Assembly: GCA_937892255.1 (NCBI GenBank)
Contig: CALAUL010000049.1
Coordinates: forward strand, 1 to 64,000
DNA length: 64,000 nt
Reading direction: 5' to 3'
From: an uncultured Bacteroidales bacterium
GTDB lineage: Bacteria > Bacteroidota > Bacteroidia > Bacteroidales > Marinilabiliaceae
Both the position numbers and the translations under genes were made by a program. Within the stretch, counting starts at the first letter, position 1, and each line of letters begins with the position of its first letter. Below the pieces are notes generated by a model that had not been told where the DNA came from, made no database searches, and worked only from the letters and a program-made list of their open reading frames with translations. Below, piece after piece: positions 44,482 to 53,674 of this stretch.

Positions 44482-46734
44482 ATGAGAGCACTGAAAGATA
44501 TAGAGAGAAGAATATCGGCATGTATTGGCTTGGCGATGATGGTGACTCTTGTATTTAGCTGTAGGCACGAGTCGCAAGAGACACAACCCACTATAGCTAT
44601 GTACATTGCCGAAGTCGATGATTTGTTGGAACAATCAGACGGAGATAGTGCTTTGGTACTATTGGAAAAGGCCAAAATGTTGGCAACGACATCAAAAGAA
44701 ACAGCCGAGATAGAACTTAAAGAGGCTCAGACATATCATTACATAGGCGATGAGATAATGTCAAAGCACATGGTGTGTCGTTGTATGATGTACTATGATA
44801 CGATAAATGTCGTCACAGAGGCAGACGTAACAAACAAGATAAAAGCCTTGAACCTATATGCCGACCTGATGTTGCTGAGCAGAAATGAAAACGAGGCCAT
44901 GCGTTCGCACATGCGTATAGTGTCATTGGCAAAGGAAATAAATGATATAAAATCGTTCGTGCGTAGCAGAAAATACATCTCCGACGTGGAGAGTGAGCAG
45001 GGAAACTACATGTCAGCGCTCGAAGGGTATTTGGAAGTATTGCCATACACAGCGGAAGAAGAGAAATTTAGATTGTACACATCGTTGCAGAATGCATATT
45101 TCTCTATCGGCGATGCCATAGAATCAGAACGTTATCTCAAAGAAATGCGAAACGAAGTTGACGAAAATGATATATACGGCAACTGCGTGGTGCTCTTTGC
45201 CGAACTGGGCTATTATAACTTAGTGAATGATAGAGATAAAGTGCTGTCGTGTGTCAATGAAATGAAACACTATGTAAATATCCCGGAATTATCGAAATAC
45301 TACGAACTCCATATAGAGACAGCCTTGGCTGACTATTACATAGGTATCAACAACAGAGATTCGGCCGAGACATTCGTCAATAGAATGATGGATTTTGAGG
45401 AGAGTGTAGTCTCTGATGTAGATCTATATCGACGTTTGGTCTTGACACGCTGGTATCTGTACGAAAAAATGTATGATAAAGCATGGAACGTCCTATGTGA
45501 GAAAGATGCAGAAGTCTATAAACGTGAAAATGTCAATCTCTACAACAAATATATGAATCTGTTGTCGGAATATTATGACGGTATAGGACAGGAACGAAAA
45601 GCCTATGAGATAAAGAAGATGTTCCATATCTACAACGACTCTCTGACAAGCGAAGCCATCAGTCATAATATGGCATACAAAATGCTGACATTGCGACGTG
45701 ATACGACAATACTCTCTCAACGTGTCATAATGGCGCAACGAACCCAGTCTATCGACCGTCTGTATCACATGCAGATATATTGGATAGTCGCAGCAATACT
45801 CCTTTTCCTGATAGCCTCTGTGAGCTACTTTACAATCCACATGCGCCGATTGAAAAATCGACATAAAAAGATGGAAGAAATGAACGACACATTGCAATAC
45901 GAAGTAATGCGTCAGACAAATATGCTACGCCTGCAGAGTGAAGAACTGAGACAAAAAAACGAAGGATTAAGGAGTGAAATCGTGTACGCAAGCAAATTGC
46001 AACAAGATGTATTGCCGGACGAGAGCAAACTCGATATACCGAGTATCGTAGGACACTTTATCTTGCACAAACCGTGCGACATGATAAGTGGAGACTTCTA
46101 TTGGATAGGAACGATAGACAATAAAATATTGCTCTGTTGTGGCGATGCAACGGGACACGGTATCCCCGGAACATTCGTGGCAATGGTATGTACAACAATA
46201 TTGAACGACCAATTATACACATTGGAAGAGAAAACCCCATTGGCACTTATCAATGGCTTGGATAAGAACATAGGACTTGTCTTGCAGAACAACGAAGACG
46301 TGCAGATAAACGACAGTGTCGACCTTTCGATGTTCTGCATAGATATTAATACTGGAGAAGCTGTAGCCGTATTGGCGCGACACAAACTATACATCGTAAA
46401 TAAAGATGGAGAAGTGACAAGCGTAGCGGGAATAAAACGAAGTGTTGGTGACACTGATGTTAAGATATTGCAACGAGATTTCGAAGAAGTTAAAATCGAC
46501 TTGCAAGACGGAGATGCTGTATATTTGACAACAGATGGATTCGAATCGCAATTCGGAGGACCAACCAACACTAAAATGAAAAGAAAAAACATGTTGGAAA
46601 AGTTTGTCGAAATACGCAATATGCCAATGTCGGAACAACGAGAAGTGCTAAATAACTACTTCGAGGAATGGAAAGGAAACAACGAACAGACAGATGATGT
46701 CTTAGTAATAGGTTTGAGGATAAAAAAAAGTTGA
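44482..46734 (+). CDS. Membrane SpoIIE-type PP2C phosphatase with TPR sensor region (second copy)
   Basis: 750 residues, same layout as the gene three bases upstream: a signal sequence with lipobox-like VFSC (cysteine ~28), TPR-like repeats, membrane helix IYWIVAAILLFLIASVSYF (~431-450), coiled coil and a SpoIIE domain with MISGDFYWIG (~534) and CGDATGHGIPGTFVAMV (~553). The two are diverged tandem duplicates. If the lipobox is used, the protein would be tethered at both the lipid anchor and the helix, which is odd. Target unknown. Confidence 0.86.
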   Translation: MRALKDIERRISACIGLAMMVTLVFSCRHESQETQPTIAMYIAEVDDLLEQSDGDSALVLLEKAKMLATTSKETAEIELKEAQTYHYIGDEIMSKHMVCRCMMYYDTINVVTEADVTNKIKALNLYADLMLLSRNENEAMRSHMRIVSLAKEINDIKSFVRSRKYISDVESEQGNYMSALEGYLEVLPYTAEEEKFRLYTSLQNAYFSIGDAIESERYLKEMRNEVDENDIYGNCVVLFAELGYYNLVNDRDKVLSCVNEMKHYVNIPELSKYYELHIETALADYYIGINNRDSAETFVNRMMDFEESVVSDVDLYRRLVLTRWYLYEKMYDKAWNVLCEKDAEVYKRENVNLYNKYMNLLSEYYDGIGQERKAYEIKKMFHIYNDSLTSEAISHNMAYKMLTLRRDTTILSQRVIMAQRTQSIDRLYHMQIYWIVAAILLFLIASVSYFTIHMRRLKNRHKKMEEMNDTLQYEVMRQTNMLRLQSEELRQKNEGLRSEIVYASKLQQDVLPDESKLDIPSIVGHFILHKPCDMISGDFYWIGTIDNKILLCCGDATGHGIPGTFVAMVCTTILNDQLYTLEEKTPLALINGLDKNIGLVLQNNEDVQINDSVDLSMFCIDINTGEAVAVLARHKLYIVNKDGEVTSVAGIKRSVGDTDVKILQRDFEEVKIDLQDGDAVYLTTDGFESQFGGPTNTKMKRKNMLEKFVEIRNMPMSEQREVLNNYFEEWKGNNEQTDDVLVIGLRIKKS

Positions 46735-46756
46735 ACAAAAAAAACACCCACAAAAT

Positions 46757-47110
46757 ATGAAAGATGAATATTCAGATTTGATAGTAATCCTACAGCATCA
46801 AAAAGAGGGCTTTTCTCTGCGGGATTTGCTTATAGGTATGCAAAACTACTATCTCGAGGCAGCAGAAAATGGCGTGCAGTTTATCACGGGCGAGGACTCT
46901 TTGTCTGAAGTAGAGCAGATGTATATCGATTTGGGAAGTTCGTTCTGTAATTTCTCAAAGACAGTAAAAGCCATAACTCTCTCTCTGAAAGCCGGTATAG
47001 ACGTAATGTCAATGCGCAAACGCATGGAGCAGCTTTCGATAGTCAAAGCAATAGAGGAACAGACGGCAGACAATGAAATGAGCAACAGTTTGCGACTGCT
47101 TTTCATTTAG
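46757..47110 (+). CDS. Small helical protein after the phosphatase pair
   Basis: 117 residues, not recognised. Predicted all-helical and soluble, no signal peptide (for example VEQMYIDLGSSFCNFSKTVKAITLSLKAG in part, then MSMRKRMEQLSIVKAIEEQ). It follows the second SpoIIE phosphatase by 22 bases and precedes a terminator, so it is the last gene of that transcript and a candidate regulator or substrate of the phosphatases; that role is inferred from position only. Confidence 0.7.
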   Translation: MKDEYSDLIVILQHQKEGFSLRDLLIGMQNYYLEAAENGVQFITGEDSLSEVEQMYIDLGSSFCNFSKTVKAITLSLKAGIDVMSMRKRMEQLSIVKAIEEQTADNEMSNSLRLLFI

Positions 47111-47119
47111 AGACAAAGT

Positions 47120-47167
47120 AAAAAGGCAAGTCTATTCAAAAAACATTAGTCGCATTGTGCCTTTTTT
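47120..47167 (+). terminator. Terminator of the ispE-phosphatase operon
   Basis: AAAAAGGCA (47120-47128) and TGCCTTTTTT (47158-47167) with a long loop. Confidence 0.6.
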
Positions 47168-47292
47168 GATAAATCAACTGAGCAGTGGAAACATGAGTCA
47201 GCCATACTCTGGCGAAAGAGGGAATGAGAGCGTGAAACTTTTGTTGTAGAATAAATTAGAATCTCTAGAATCATCGGCATACAAAAAAATGA

Positions 47293-47300
47293 TATATTTG
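47293..47300 (+). promoter_or_regulatory. -7 box of engB
   Basis: TATATTTG, 19 bases before the engB ATG. Confidence 0.5.
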
Positions 47301-47319
47301 CATCCGAAAGTAGATAAGT

Positions 47320-47916
47320 ATGCAGATATTAAGTGCAAAATTTGTAGTAAGTAACTCGGTGGCAAAGCAATGCCCGGCAACAACATTGCCAGAGTATGCC
47401 TTCATAGGAAGATCTAATGTGGGTAAATCGTCTCTTATCAATATGTTGTGTAACAACGCAACATTGGCAAAGGTGTCAAGTACGCCGGGTAAAACACAAT
47501 TGATAAACCATTTTTTGATAAACGATAGTTGGCATTTGGTGGACTTGCCGGGATATGGTTACGCCAAAGTTTCAAAGTCGGTGAAAGACAAGTTTCAATC
47601 GCTTATCACGGATTATGTGCTCAATCGTCAGCAATTGGCCCTCCTTTTCGTCTTGGTAGATTGCAGACACGAACCACAAAAGATAGACCTTGAATTTATG
47701 CGTTTCTTAGGAGAGAACGGAGTGCCATTTTCGATAATATTCACCAAGTCTGACAAGCTGAAACCGGGAGCTTTGGAGCGCAATATCGAAACATACAAAC
47801 AGGTTATGTTGGAAGAGTGGGAAGAGTTGCCTCCGTATTTCGTAACATCTTCGGCACATAAAGAAGGAAAAGAGGATATATTAAATCACATAGAACAGAT
47901 AAACGATTCACTATAG
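47320..47916 (+). CDS. engB: Ribosome biogenesis GTPase EngB (YihA/YsxC)
   Basis: 198 residues. G1 [15 protein letters not shown]2-region STPGKTQ, G3 [10 protein letters not shown]4 TKSDK and G5 TSSAHKEG are all present. Required for assembly of the 50S subunit. Its stop codon overlaps a possible GTG start of the next gene. Confidence 0.95.
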   Translation: MQILSAKFVVSNSVAKQCPATTLPEYAFIGRSNVGKSSLINMLCNNATLAKVSSTPGKTQLINHFLINDSWHLVDLPGYGYAKVSKSVKDKFQSLITDYVLNRQQLALLFVLVDCRHEPQKIDLEFMRFLGENGVPFSIIFTKSDKLKPGALERNIETYKQVMLEEWEELPPYFVTSSAHKEGKEDILNHIEQINDSL

Positions 47917-47942
47917 TGTCTGCAAAAGCTATATTCAGAGTA

Positions 47943-49463
47943 ATGAATCCTATACTTATGAGTAAGATTAAAATCTTTGCTACTATAATGTTGTATGTAT
48001 TGAGTGTCACACAGATATACACACAGACCAAACAACATTTTTCCACCCATTCGCCCAAGCGTGAAATGCGCGGAATTTGGGTGGCTACGGTAAACAATAT
48101 AGACTGGCCTTCTCGTCCGGGACTCTCTGTTCCCGAACTGCAAAAAGAGATTCAGACGATACTTCGGAGAGTGAAAAACATCGGGCTGAATACCGTGTTT
48201 GTGCAAGTGCGACCGTCGAGCGATGCCATATACAAGTCGGATAAAGAACCCCTGACTTCGTATCTCGTTGGTGAAGACACAACGTTGTACGGCGACTTCG
48301 ATGCGTTAATCTATTGGATAGACGAAGCTCATAAAATAGGTTTGGAACTTCATGCATGGATAAATCCCTTTAGAGTGACGCCAAAGCCGGATTTTATAAG
48401 GAATGCAAATCATCTGTCATATCAGCATCCAGAATGGATTGTGACGTATGCTGAGAAGCAATATTTAAACCCCGGACTTCCCCAAGCACGAGATTATGTC
48501 GCTGATATAGTCGCTGATATTACAATTCGTTATGACATAGATGGGGTACACTTCGACGATTATTTCTATCCCTATCCTGTTAAAGATGAGGTTTTTTCTG
48601 ACGAGGCGACGTACAAAAAATACAACAGTGCAGGACTTGCTCTCGGCGATTGGCGCAGAGACAATGTCAATCGTGTGATAGAACAGATTAGCAAGACCAT
48701 AAAAGAGATAAAGCCATGGGTCGCCTTTGGCGTGAGTCCGTTTGGCGTGTGGCGAAATAAAAGCGATGATCAACGAGGCTCGAATACGCGAGCCGGCATA
48801 ACGAACTATGATGTCTTGTATGCAGATGTCGCCAAATGGATAGAGAAGGGTTGGATAGACTATGTCGTGCCGCAGATATATTGGGAGTCGGGAAATAAAG
48901 CCGCAGACTTCGATGAATTGTACAAATGGTGGTCAGAATATAGCAATGCAAAGTCGCAAGTATTTGTGGGACATGCTGTATTTAAAGTCAATTCGAGTGG
49001 TGGAGAATGGAGCAATCCGTCAGAAATGCCATCTCAGATTGATAAAGTGAGGGCCGACGAGAGATTGGGTGGCAGTGTTTTTTTTAGCTATCGACAATTT
49101 AATCGCGACCTCTTGGGTTTGGAGTCCGTAATGCAAAATACGCTTTACAGCACCAAAGCTCTCTCTCCGCTATTGATGAAATCGCATATAGGGACAACGA
49201 AGCTAAAAAAGATAAGACATAAAGGCAACAATCTGACGTGGGAATGTCAAAATGAAGATGTAAGATTCTTTGCGGTATACAGATATGAAAAAGGCGACGA
49301 CTTCGAGGGTAACGAACATAGATATCTGTATGATGTCGTAGGAGAAGAGAAATTGACGTTGGTGCCATCAGCGGAGAAAAAGAAATATGTATATCGAATA
49401 GCAGCCATTGACAAGTTCCGTAATGAGTTGTCAATGTCCAAAAATATTGTTCTGAAACATTAG
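47943..49463 (+). CDS. GHL10 family (glycoside hydrolase-like, DUF187/YngK) secreted protein
   Basis: 506 residues from ATG 47943; starts at GTG 47916 or ATG 47958 are also possible, the last giving the tidiest signal peptide (MSKIKIFATIMLYVLSVTQ). The TIM-barrel begins KREMRGIWVATVNNIDWPS and continues with FVQVRPSSDAIYKS, LHAWINPFRV, DGVHFDDYFYPYP and DYVVPQIYWE, all GHL10 hallmarks. A fibronectin-type-III-like tail follows (~430-506). Thought to act on cell-wall glycans; specificity unknown. Confidence 0.9.
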   Translation: MNPILMSKIKIFATIMLYVLSVTQIYTQTKQHFSTHSPKREMRGIWVATVNNIDWPSRPGLSVPELQKEIQTILRRVKNIGLNTVFVQVRPSSDAIYKSDKEPLTSYLVGEDTTLYGDFDALIYWIDEAHKIGLELHAWINPFRVTPKPDFIRNANHLSYQHPEWIVTYAEKQYLNPGLPQARDYVADIVADITIRYDIDGVHFDDYFYPYPVKDEVFSDEATYKKYNSAGLALGDWRRDNVNRVIEQISKTIKEIKPWVAFGVSPFGVWRNKSDDQRGSNTRAGITNYDVLYADVAKWIEKGWIDYVVPQIYWESGNKAADFDELYKWWSEYSNAKSQVFVGHAVFKVNSSGGEWSNPSEMPSQIDKVRADERLGGSVFFSYRQFNRDLLGLESVMQNTLYSTKALSPLLMKSHIGTTKLKKIRHKGNNLTWECQNEDVRFFAVYRYEKGDDFEGNEHRYLYDVVGEEKLTLVPSAEKKKYVYRIAAIDKFRNELSMSKNIVLKH

Positions 49464-49620
49464 CCTGTTTTGTTGGAGGCGGGTTCTTGTGTGATAAAGA
49501 ACATTTGATATTAGGAGAATTGATGTCAAAAACATCATGATGTTGGAGCATAATTGATAGTGGGAAGGGCGAACGATGAAAAATTCATAGAAAAATAATA
49601 GCAAATACATTATATATATC

Positions 49621-49628
49621 TATATTTG
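49621..49628 (+). promoter_or_regulatory. -7 box of the DUF4369 gene
   Basis: TATATTTG, 49 bases before the ATG at 49678. Confidence 0.45.
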
Positions 49629-49677
49629 CGATACAGAGACCTCAAAATTGGATTTGATAATCAAAATATGTAATTCT

Positions 49678-50232
49678 ATGAAAAAATGTATAGTAGTACT
49701 CATAGCAATGATTAGTCTTGTCTCTTGTGAAAAAGACAACACATATATTGTAGAGGGAGTATTGTATGGCGGAGGAAAATTTGAAGGCGAATGGATATAT
49801 CTTGAGTCATTCATAGATTCGTCAGGAGAACGAGATTCGGCTGTTGTTCATGATGGCAGATTTAGATTTGAGGGAGTAGTAGAAGAGCCTGAAGTATGTA
49901 TCTTGCGAATGCGTCCCATGATGCGACTTTTTATCCAGGAACTTATCTTTATTAAGGAACCGGGTCATGTGCGAACTCTCTTGAGTAAAGTTAGTTCGGT
50001 GAAAGGCACTCCCCAAAACGACTCGTTGCAAAATTGGAATGTCAACAAAGCTAAGATAGATGAGCAGTTTCAAGCTCTCTCAAAGAAGATGAAGAAAGCC
50101 AGCGATGAAGAGTATTCAAAGTTGGTGCGCCAATATGATTCTCTCAAAATTTATTTTGATACATATAACGAAGGTGTCGTATCAAGAAACGATAATGCTT
50201 TTGGCAATTATATTGACAAATTCTTCAATTAG
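49678..50232 (+). CDS. DUF4369-type lipoprotein
   Basis: 184 residues from ATG 49678, giving a lipoprotein signal MKKCIVVLIAMISLVSCEKD (lipobox VSC, cysteine 17). The mature part (VEGVLYGGGKFEGEWIYLE, SAVVHDGRFRFEGVVEEP, FIKEPGHV) is a DUF4369 beta-domain, usually found ahead of a thioredoxin-like domain. Here the protein stops after a helical region, so it lacks the thioredoxin part. Function unknown. Confidence 0.8.
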   Translation: MKKCIVVLIAMISLVSCEKDNTYIVEGVLYGGGKFEGEWIYLESFIDSSGERDSAVVHDGRFRFEGVVEEPEVCILRMRPMMRLFIQELIFIKEPGHVRTLLSKVSSVKGTPQNDSLQNWNVNKAKIDEQFQALSKKMKKASDEEYSKLVRQYDSLKIYFDTYNEGVVSRNDNAFGNYIDKFFN

Positions 50233-50272
50233 ACGTCGAGAAAGTTTTTTTTTGATGCAAGGAATAAACTAC

Positions 50273-50300
50273 AAAGGGTGAAACGTTAGTTTTGCCCTTT
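50273..50300 (+). terminator. Hairpin after the DUF4369 gene
   Basis: AAAGGGTGAAAC pairs with GTTTTGCCCTTT (two G-T pairs) around GTTA, but no strong T-run follows. Confidence 0.6.
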
Positions 50301-50339
50301 ATTGTTTGGTGTCGACGTTGCGAAATGGTATAAAATTTG

Positions 50340-50347
50340 TACTTTTG
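50340..50347 (+). promoter_or_regulatory. -7 box of the amidase gene
   Basis: TACTTTTG, eight bases before the ATG at 50356; GTTG at 50317-50320 is a near -33 match at a 19-base spacing. Confidence 0.55.
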
Positions 50348-50355
50348 TGTCTGCA

Positions 50356-51318
50356 ATGATGAAGAAAGTATATATAGTAATATTATTATTGTTAGGGACT
50401 GTTGTTGCATTCTCTCAGTCGTTTACTGACACTCCGAACAAGGGGGAAAGTTTGGGCTCGTTTCTTCGACGCAATGGATATGATTTAGGACGTTACAAAT
50501 CGAAATTTATTAATCTTAATGAAGGGAAGTTTGGCCCTGAGAATACGCTGAAACTGGGTGTGCGATATACGTTCCCGGATAAAATAGAAGACAGACCGCA
50601 GTTACTTTTTGGCTCAAAGTATCAGAAGATAGATGATGTCGACAAATCTTTAAAAGGTGCCGTATATTATTTGGTGTCGGGGCATGGAGGTCCCGATCCC
50701 GGAGCTATGACGCGTTTGAATGGTCGTGATTTATGTGAAGATGAGTACGCTTATGATATTGTCTTACGTCTTGGAAGACAGCTGCTTATGCATGGTGCTA
50801 CAGTGTATTTTGTCATACAAGACCCTAATGACGGCATACGAGATGATGTATATTTGAAGTTAGACGAAGATGAGACGTGTCTGGATCAAGCTATTCCTTT
50901 AGACCATAACCAACGCCTACGCCAGCGAACAAAGGCAATAAACAATCTGCATAAGAAACACAGAGGACAGTATGAGCGTGCGATATTTATCCATCTTGAC
51001 AGTCGAGGCAAGAAGGAACAGATAGATATATTCTCGTACCATTGCAAGGGCAGTTCTAAGGGTGAACGTCTCGGGAAGATATTACAGCGTAAGTTCAAAA
51101 CTAAATACAATCAACATCAGCCCGGACGAGGATTCTCGGGTACTGTGAGTTGGCGTAATCTGCATGTGCTTGTCGACACGGCAGTGCCGGCTGTCTTTCT
51201 TGAACTTGGGAACATGCAGAACGATCGTGACCGACAACGTTTTACGGTGCCATCAAACAGAGATGCTGTAGCTCGTTGGATAACAGAAGGTCTGATTGAT
51301 GATTTCAAAAAGAAATGA
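50356..51318 (+). CDS. N-acetylmuramoyl-L-alanine amidase (Amidase_3)
   Basis: 320 residues from ATG 50356. Signal peptide (~1-21, ending AFSQ), a LysM-like N-terminal region (GESLGSFLRRNGYDL), then an amidase_3 domain whose zinc ligands fit H in VSGHGGPDPGA, E in EDEYAYDIVL and H in FIHLDSR, with catalytic E in FLELGNMQN. Cleaves the amide between muramic acid and L-alanine in the periplasm. The family's usual HANA motif is replaced by HLDS. Confidence 0.9.
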   Translation: MMKKVYIVILLLLGTVVAFSQSFTDTPNKGESLGSFLRRNGYDLGRYKSKFINLNEGKFGPENTLKLGVRYTFPDKIEDRPQLLFGSKYQKIDDVDKSLKGAVYYLVSGHGGPDPGAMTRLNGRDLCEDEYAYDIVLRLGRQLLMHGATVYFVIQDPNDGIRDDVYLKLDEDETCLDQAIPLDHNQRLRQRTKAINNLHKKHRGQYERAIFIHLDSRGKKEQIDIFSYHCKGSSKGERLGKILQRKFKTKYNQHQPGRGFSGTVSWRNLHVLVDTAVPAVFLELGNMQNDRDRQRFTVPSNRDAVARWITEGLIDDFKKK

Positions 51319-51427
51319 CATGATGATGTCGTTTGGTGCTTCTGTCGTTTGTTGATATTTGTCTTTGTATTGCCATGTGCAATAGGAGAGTGCGTACTTG
51401 CCTCAGTCTTAAATATATCCGGTATTT

Positions 51428-52516
51428 TTATTCTGAGTATTTGTTTGCCAACTCCCAATATGCCTTGAACATGTGATGTTCAAAGATGTCTTTTGCATTT
51501 TTAGGGTGTCTCGTGTGATATTCATCATCGGGCATGAGTATGATGGTATGCCCGCAACGTGCGTAGTTGGCGCAATCTTTAAAGTTGGGAAGGACATATT
51601 CGGGTCTTAATTCTTTCAGCATCGATCCTAAGACGTTGCCAAGATATTTTTGAAGTTTTTTCTCGTTCTTAAAACCTGGTATGCCAAGTGTTTTGAACAA
51701 GAATTTTATCTTAAATCTATCCGAGAATTTCAATGTGTCGGTCAGTTCATCGACTCTGTCAAAGGGGTTTGTTGTTCTGAAGTCGTCTATTGTCTGAACG
51801 CTGAGAGGTGTCTCGGCAACCCAATCGTCGGCATTCACCACGTTGTAGGCCCAGCCTCCTCTTGTCATGTGTTCGTAATGACAAGCAAAGACGTAGTCGC
51901 CGGCTTTCGGTGCTGCGCTGCAGTATGTTTTAAACCGTATCTTTGAGGATAATAGTCCATTTGCCTGACGATGTCGCAGATATGCCGTCAATAGAGTGGC
52001 TATTGCTCCTCCTTGGCTATGTCCTGTGATGATGAAGTCGTAATATCCCTCTTTGTGACATGAGTCTATTTTGTGTATTATGCTTTCCGACAGACAGAGC
52101 ATGCCCCCGAGCCAACCGGCATGAACGCAGGCTTCGCTATCGTTGCAGAGCGAGTATTCGAATCTTTTGCCGAGGGTGTAATGTCCTGTCGCCGGTACCA
52201 TGCCGGCATGAAAATTACCCATCCAACTTACGGGTGTCACAATGCTTCCTCTGATACTTATGGCTAATATCGAGTCCTTGCTTTGCCATAATTCCCATTG
52301 ATTGTCGAAGCCGACAACGGGTGAAATCCATTGTCTTTCAAATTGTTGGGGTTTCGGAGTGAAGTATATGCTGTCTATGCCCGGGAAGTCCTTGAAATGC
52401 GAAGCCATGCATAGGCACTCTTTGTACTCGTCGAGACAGAATCCCGCTGTCATCTTCTGACAGAAGGCGCTTGTCGTGAGTGTTAACAAAGATAGCGATA
52501 GTAATATCTTTTTCAT
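51428..52516 (-). CDS. Class 3 lipase-family secreted hydrolase
   Basis: 362 residues. Signal peptide MKKILLSLSLLTLTTSAFCQ. Lipase_3 features: oxyanion-loop region SILAISIRGSIV, nucleophile motif ITGHSQGGAIATLL (serine ~172), then TYCSAAPKAGDYVFA with the likely catalytic aspartate in VNADDWV. Probably hydrolyses lipids or esters outside the inner membrane. -7 box TAATTTTG at 52547-52554. Confidence 0.87.
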   Translation of the reverse strand: MKKILLSLSLLTLTTSAFCQKMTAGFCLDEYKECLCMASHFKDFPGIDSIYFTPKPQQFERQWISPVVGFDNQWELWQSKDSILAISIRGSIVTPVSWMGNFHAGMVPATGHYTLGKRFEYSLCNDSEACVHAGWLGGMLCLSESIIHKIDSCHKEGYYDFIITGHSQGGAIATLLTAYLRHRQANGLLSSKIRFKTYCSAAPKAGDYVFACHYEHMTRGGWAYNVVNADDWVAETPLSVQTIDDFRTTNPFDRVDELTDTLKFSDRFKIKFLFKTLGIPGFKNEKKLQKYLGNVLGSMLKELRPEYVLPNFKDCANYARCGHTIILMPDDEYHTRHPKNAKDIFEHHMFKAYWELANKYSE

Positions 52517-52546
52517 ATGTTAGAAAGTTTCATTGTGTAAGTTGTG

Positions 52547-52554
52547 CAAAATTA
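52547..52554 (-). promoter_or_regulatory. -7 box of the lipase gene
   Basis: Minus-strand TAATTTTG, 30 bases from the lipase ATG and two bases from the divergent box at 52557. Confidence 0.5.
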
Positions 52555-52556
52555 GC

Positions 52557-52564
52557 TATTTTTG
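52557..52564 (+). promoter_or_regulatory. -7 box of the metallophosphoesterase gene
   Basis: TATTTTTG, 23 bases before the ATG at 52588. Confidence 0.5.
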
Positions 52565-52587
52565 TGCGAACTTATAGATATAGGAAG

Positions 52588-53667
52588 ATGTTTTTAATAG
52601 TTTGTTTGGTCTATCTGTTAGTCATTGTCGGATTATCGGTGGCAATATGGCGTTCTTTAAAATCGTACTGGGCAAAGATACCTGCCGTTATATTGTTGTT
52701 GGCAGTGTCGATGATGTTCTTCTTTCAAAGAGCAGTATCGGAAGATAGTCCGCTGTGGATAAGTCGTATGATGTATGTCGTTGGCACAACGTGGCTTGTT
52801 GTGGTGTTGTACGGCATTATCATCTGTGCTATATTGTTTTTGGCGCGTCTGTTGTCTCGTCTCAGAGGCAAGACTTCATTTAATCCGTTGTCGCCGTTGT
52901 TGGTTGGATTGCTAATTCTGCTTGTGCTTGGTGTGGGATATAAAGTTGCCACAACGCCGCAAGTGGTGAGATATGGTGTGAATACCGACTATATGACAAC
53001 TGGCGACACGCTTCGTTTTGCCTTAGTGTCTGACTTGCACATGGGATATGCAATAGGGAAGAGCGACATGTCAAAACTCGTCTCTATCATCAACGATGAG
53101 GATGTCGACTTTTGCATTATCGCAGGCGACTTGGTAGATGGCGATTTGCGTCCTGTGTTACACGACGATTTGGGTGCTCCGTTGCGAGATATCTGTTGTC
53201 CTGTCTTTGCTGTCATGGGCAATCATGAGTATTTGGGCAATGCTGATGTGGCGCAAGAGTATATTAAGAGTTTGAATATCACCTTGCTGAGAGATAGTAC
53301 CGCTATATTGGACGATGTGGCTATCATAGGCCGTGACGATGTCATGGTGGAGCGTTTCGGACAGAGAGCGCGTAAGTCATTGTCGGAATTAGTTCCTTCG
53401 GACAAACTTTCTATCGTTGTAGAACATCAGCCTATGGACATCAAGAGTTGTGCCGAAGTCGGTGCTACTTTATATTTATCGGGACATACTCATGCCGGTC
53501 AGGTGTGGCCTATGAGAATGTTTACAAAGGCTATCTATCCGTCGGATTACGGAATGTCAGGTTTTGAAAATACGGTCGGTATTGTCACAAGCGGATACGG
53601 CACATGGGGACCGCGTATGCGTTTGGGGTCCAATCCGGAGATTGTCATTGTAAGCCTCACACGCTGA
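52588..53667 (+). CDS. Membrane metallophosphoesterase
   Basis: 359 residues from ATG 52588; the longer frame runs into the lipase gene and the promoter. Four N-terminal helices (~1-150), then a calcineurin-like domain with ALVSDLHMGY, IAGDLVDGD, VMGNHEYLG, VVEHQP and LSGHTHAGQVWP, the full metal-binding set. It resembles the YkuE/YaeI group (UDP-sugar or phospholipid phosphoesterases). Convergent with comEC, seven bases apart. Confidence 0.9.
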   Translation: MFLIVCLVYLLVIVGLSVAIWRSLKSYWAKIPAVILLLAVSMMFFFQRAVSEDSPLWISRMMYVVGTTWLVVVLYGIIICAILFLARLLSRLRGKTSFNPLSPLLVGLLILLVLGVGYKVATTPQVVRYGVNTDYMTTGDTLRFALVSDLHMGYAIGKSDMSKLVSIINDEDVDFCIIAGDLVDGDLRPVLHDDLGAPLRDICCPVFAVMGNHEYLGNADVAQEYIKSLNITLLRDSTAILDDVAIIGRDDVMVERFGQRARKSLSELVPSDKLSIVVEHQPMDIKSCAEVGATLYLSGHTHAGQVWPMRMFTKAIYPSDYGMSGFENTVGIVTSGYGTWGPRMRLGSNPEIVIVSLTR

Positions 53668-53674
53668 AGTTCTT

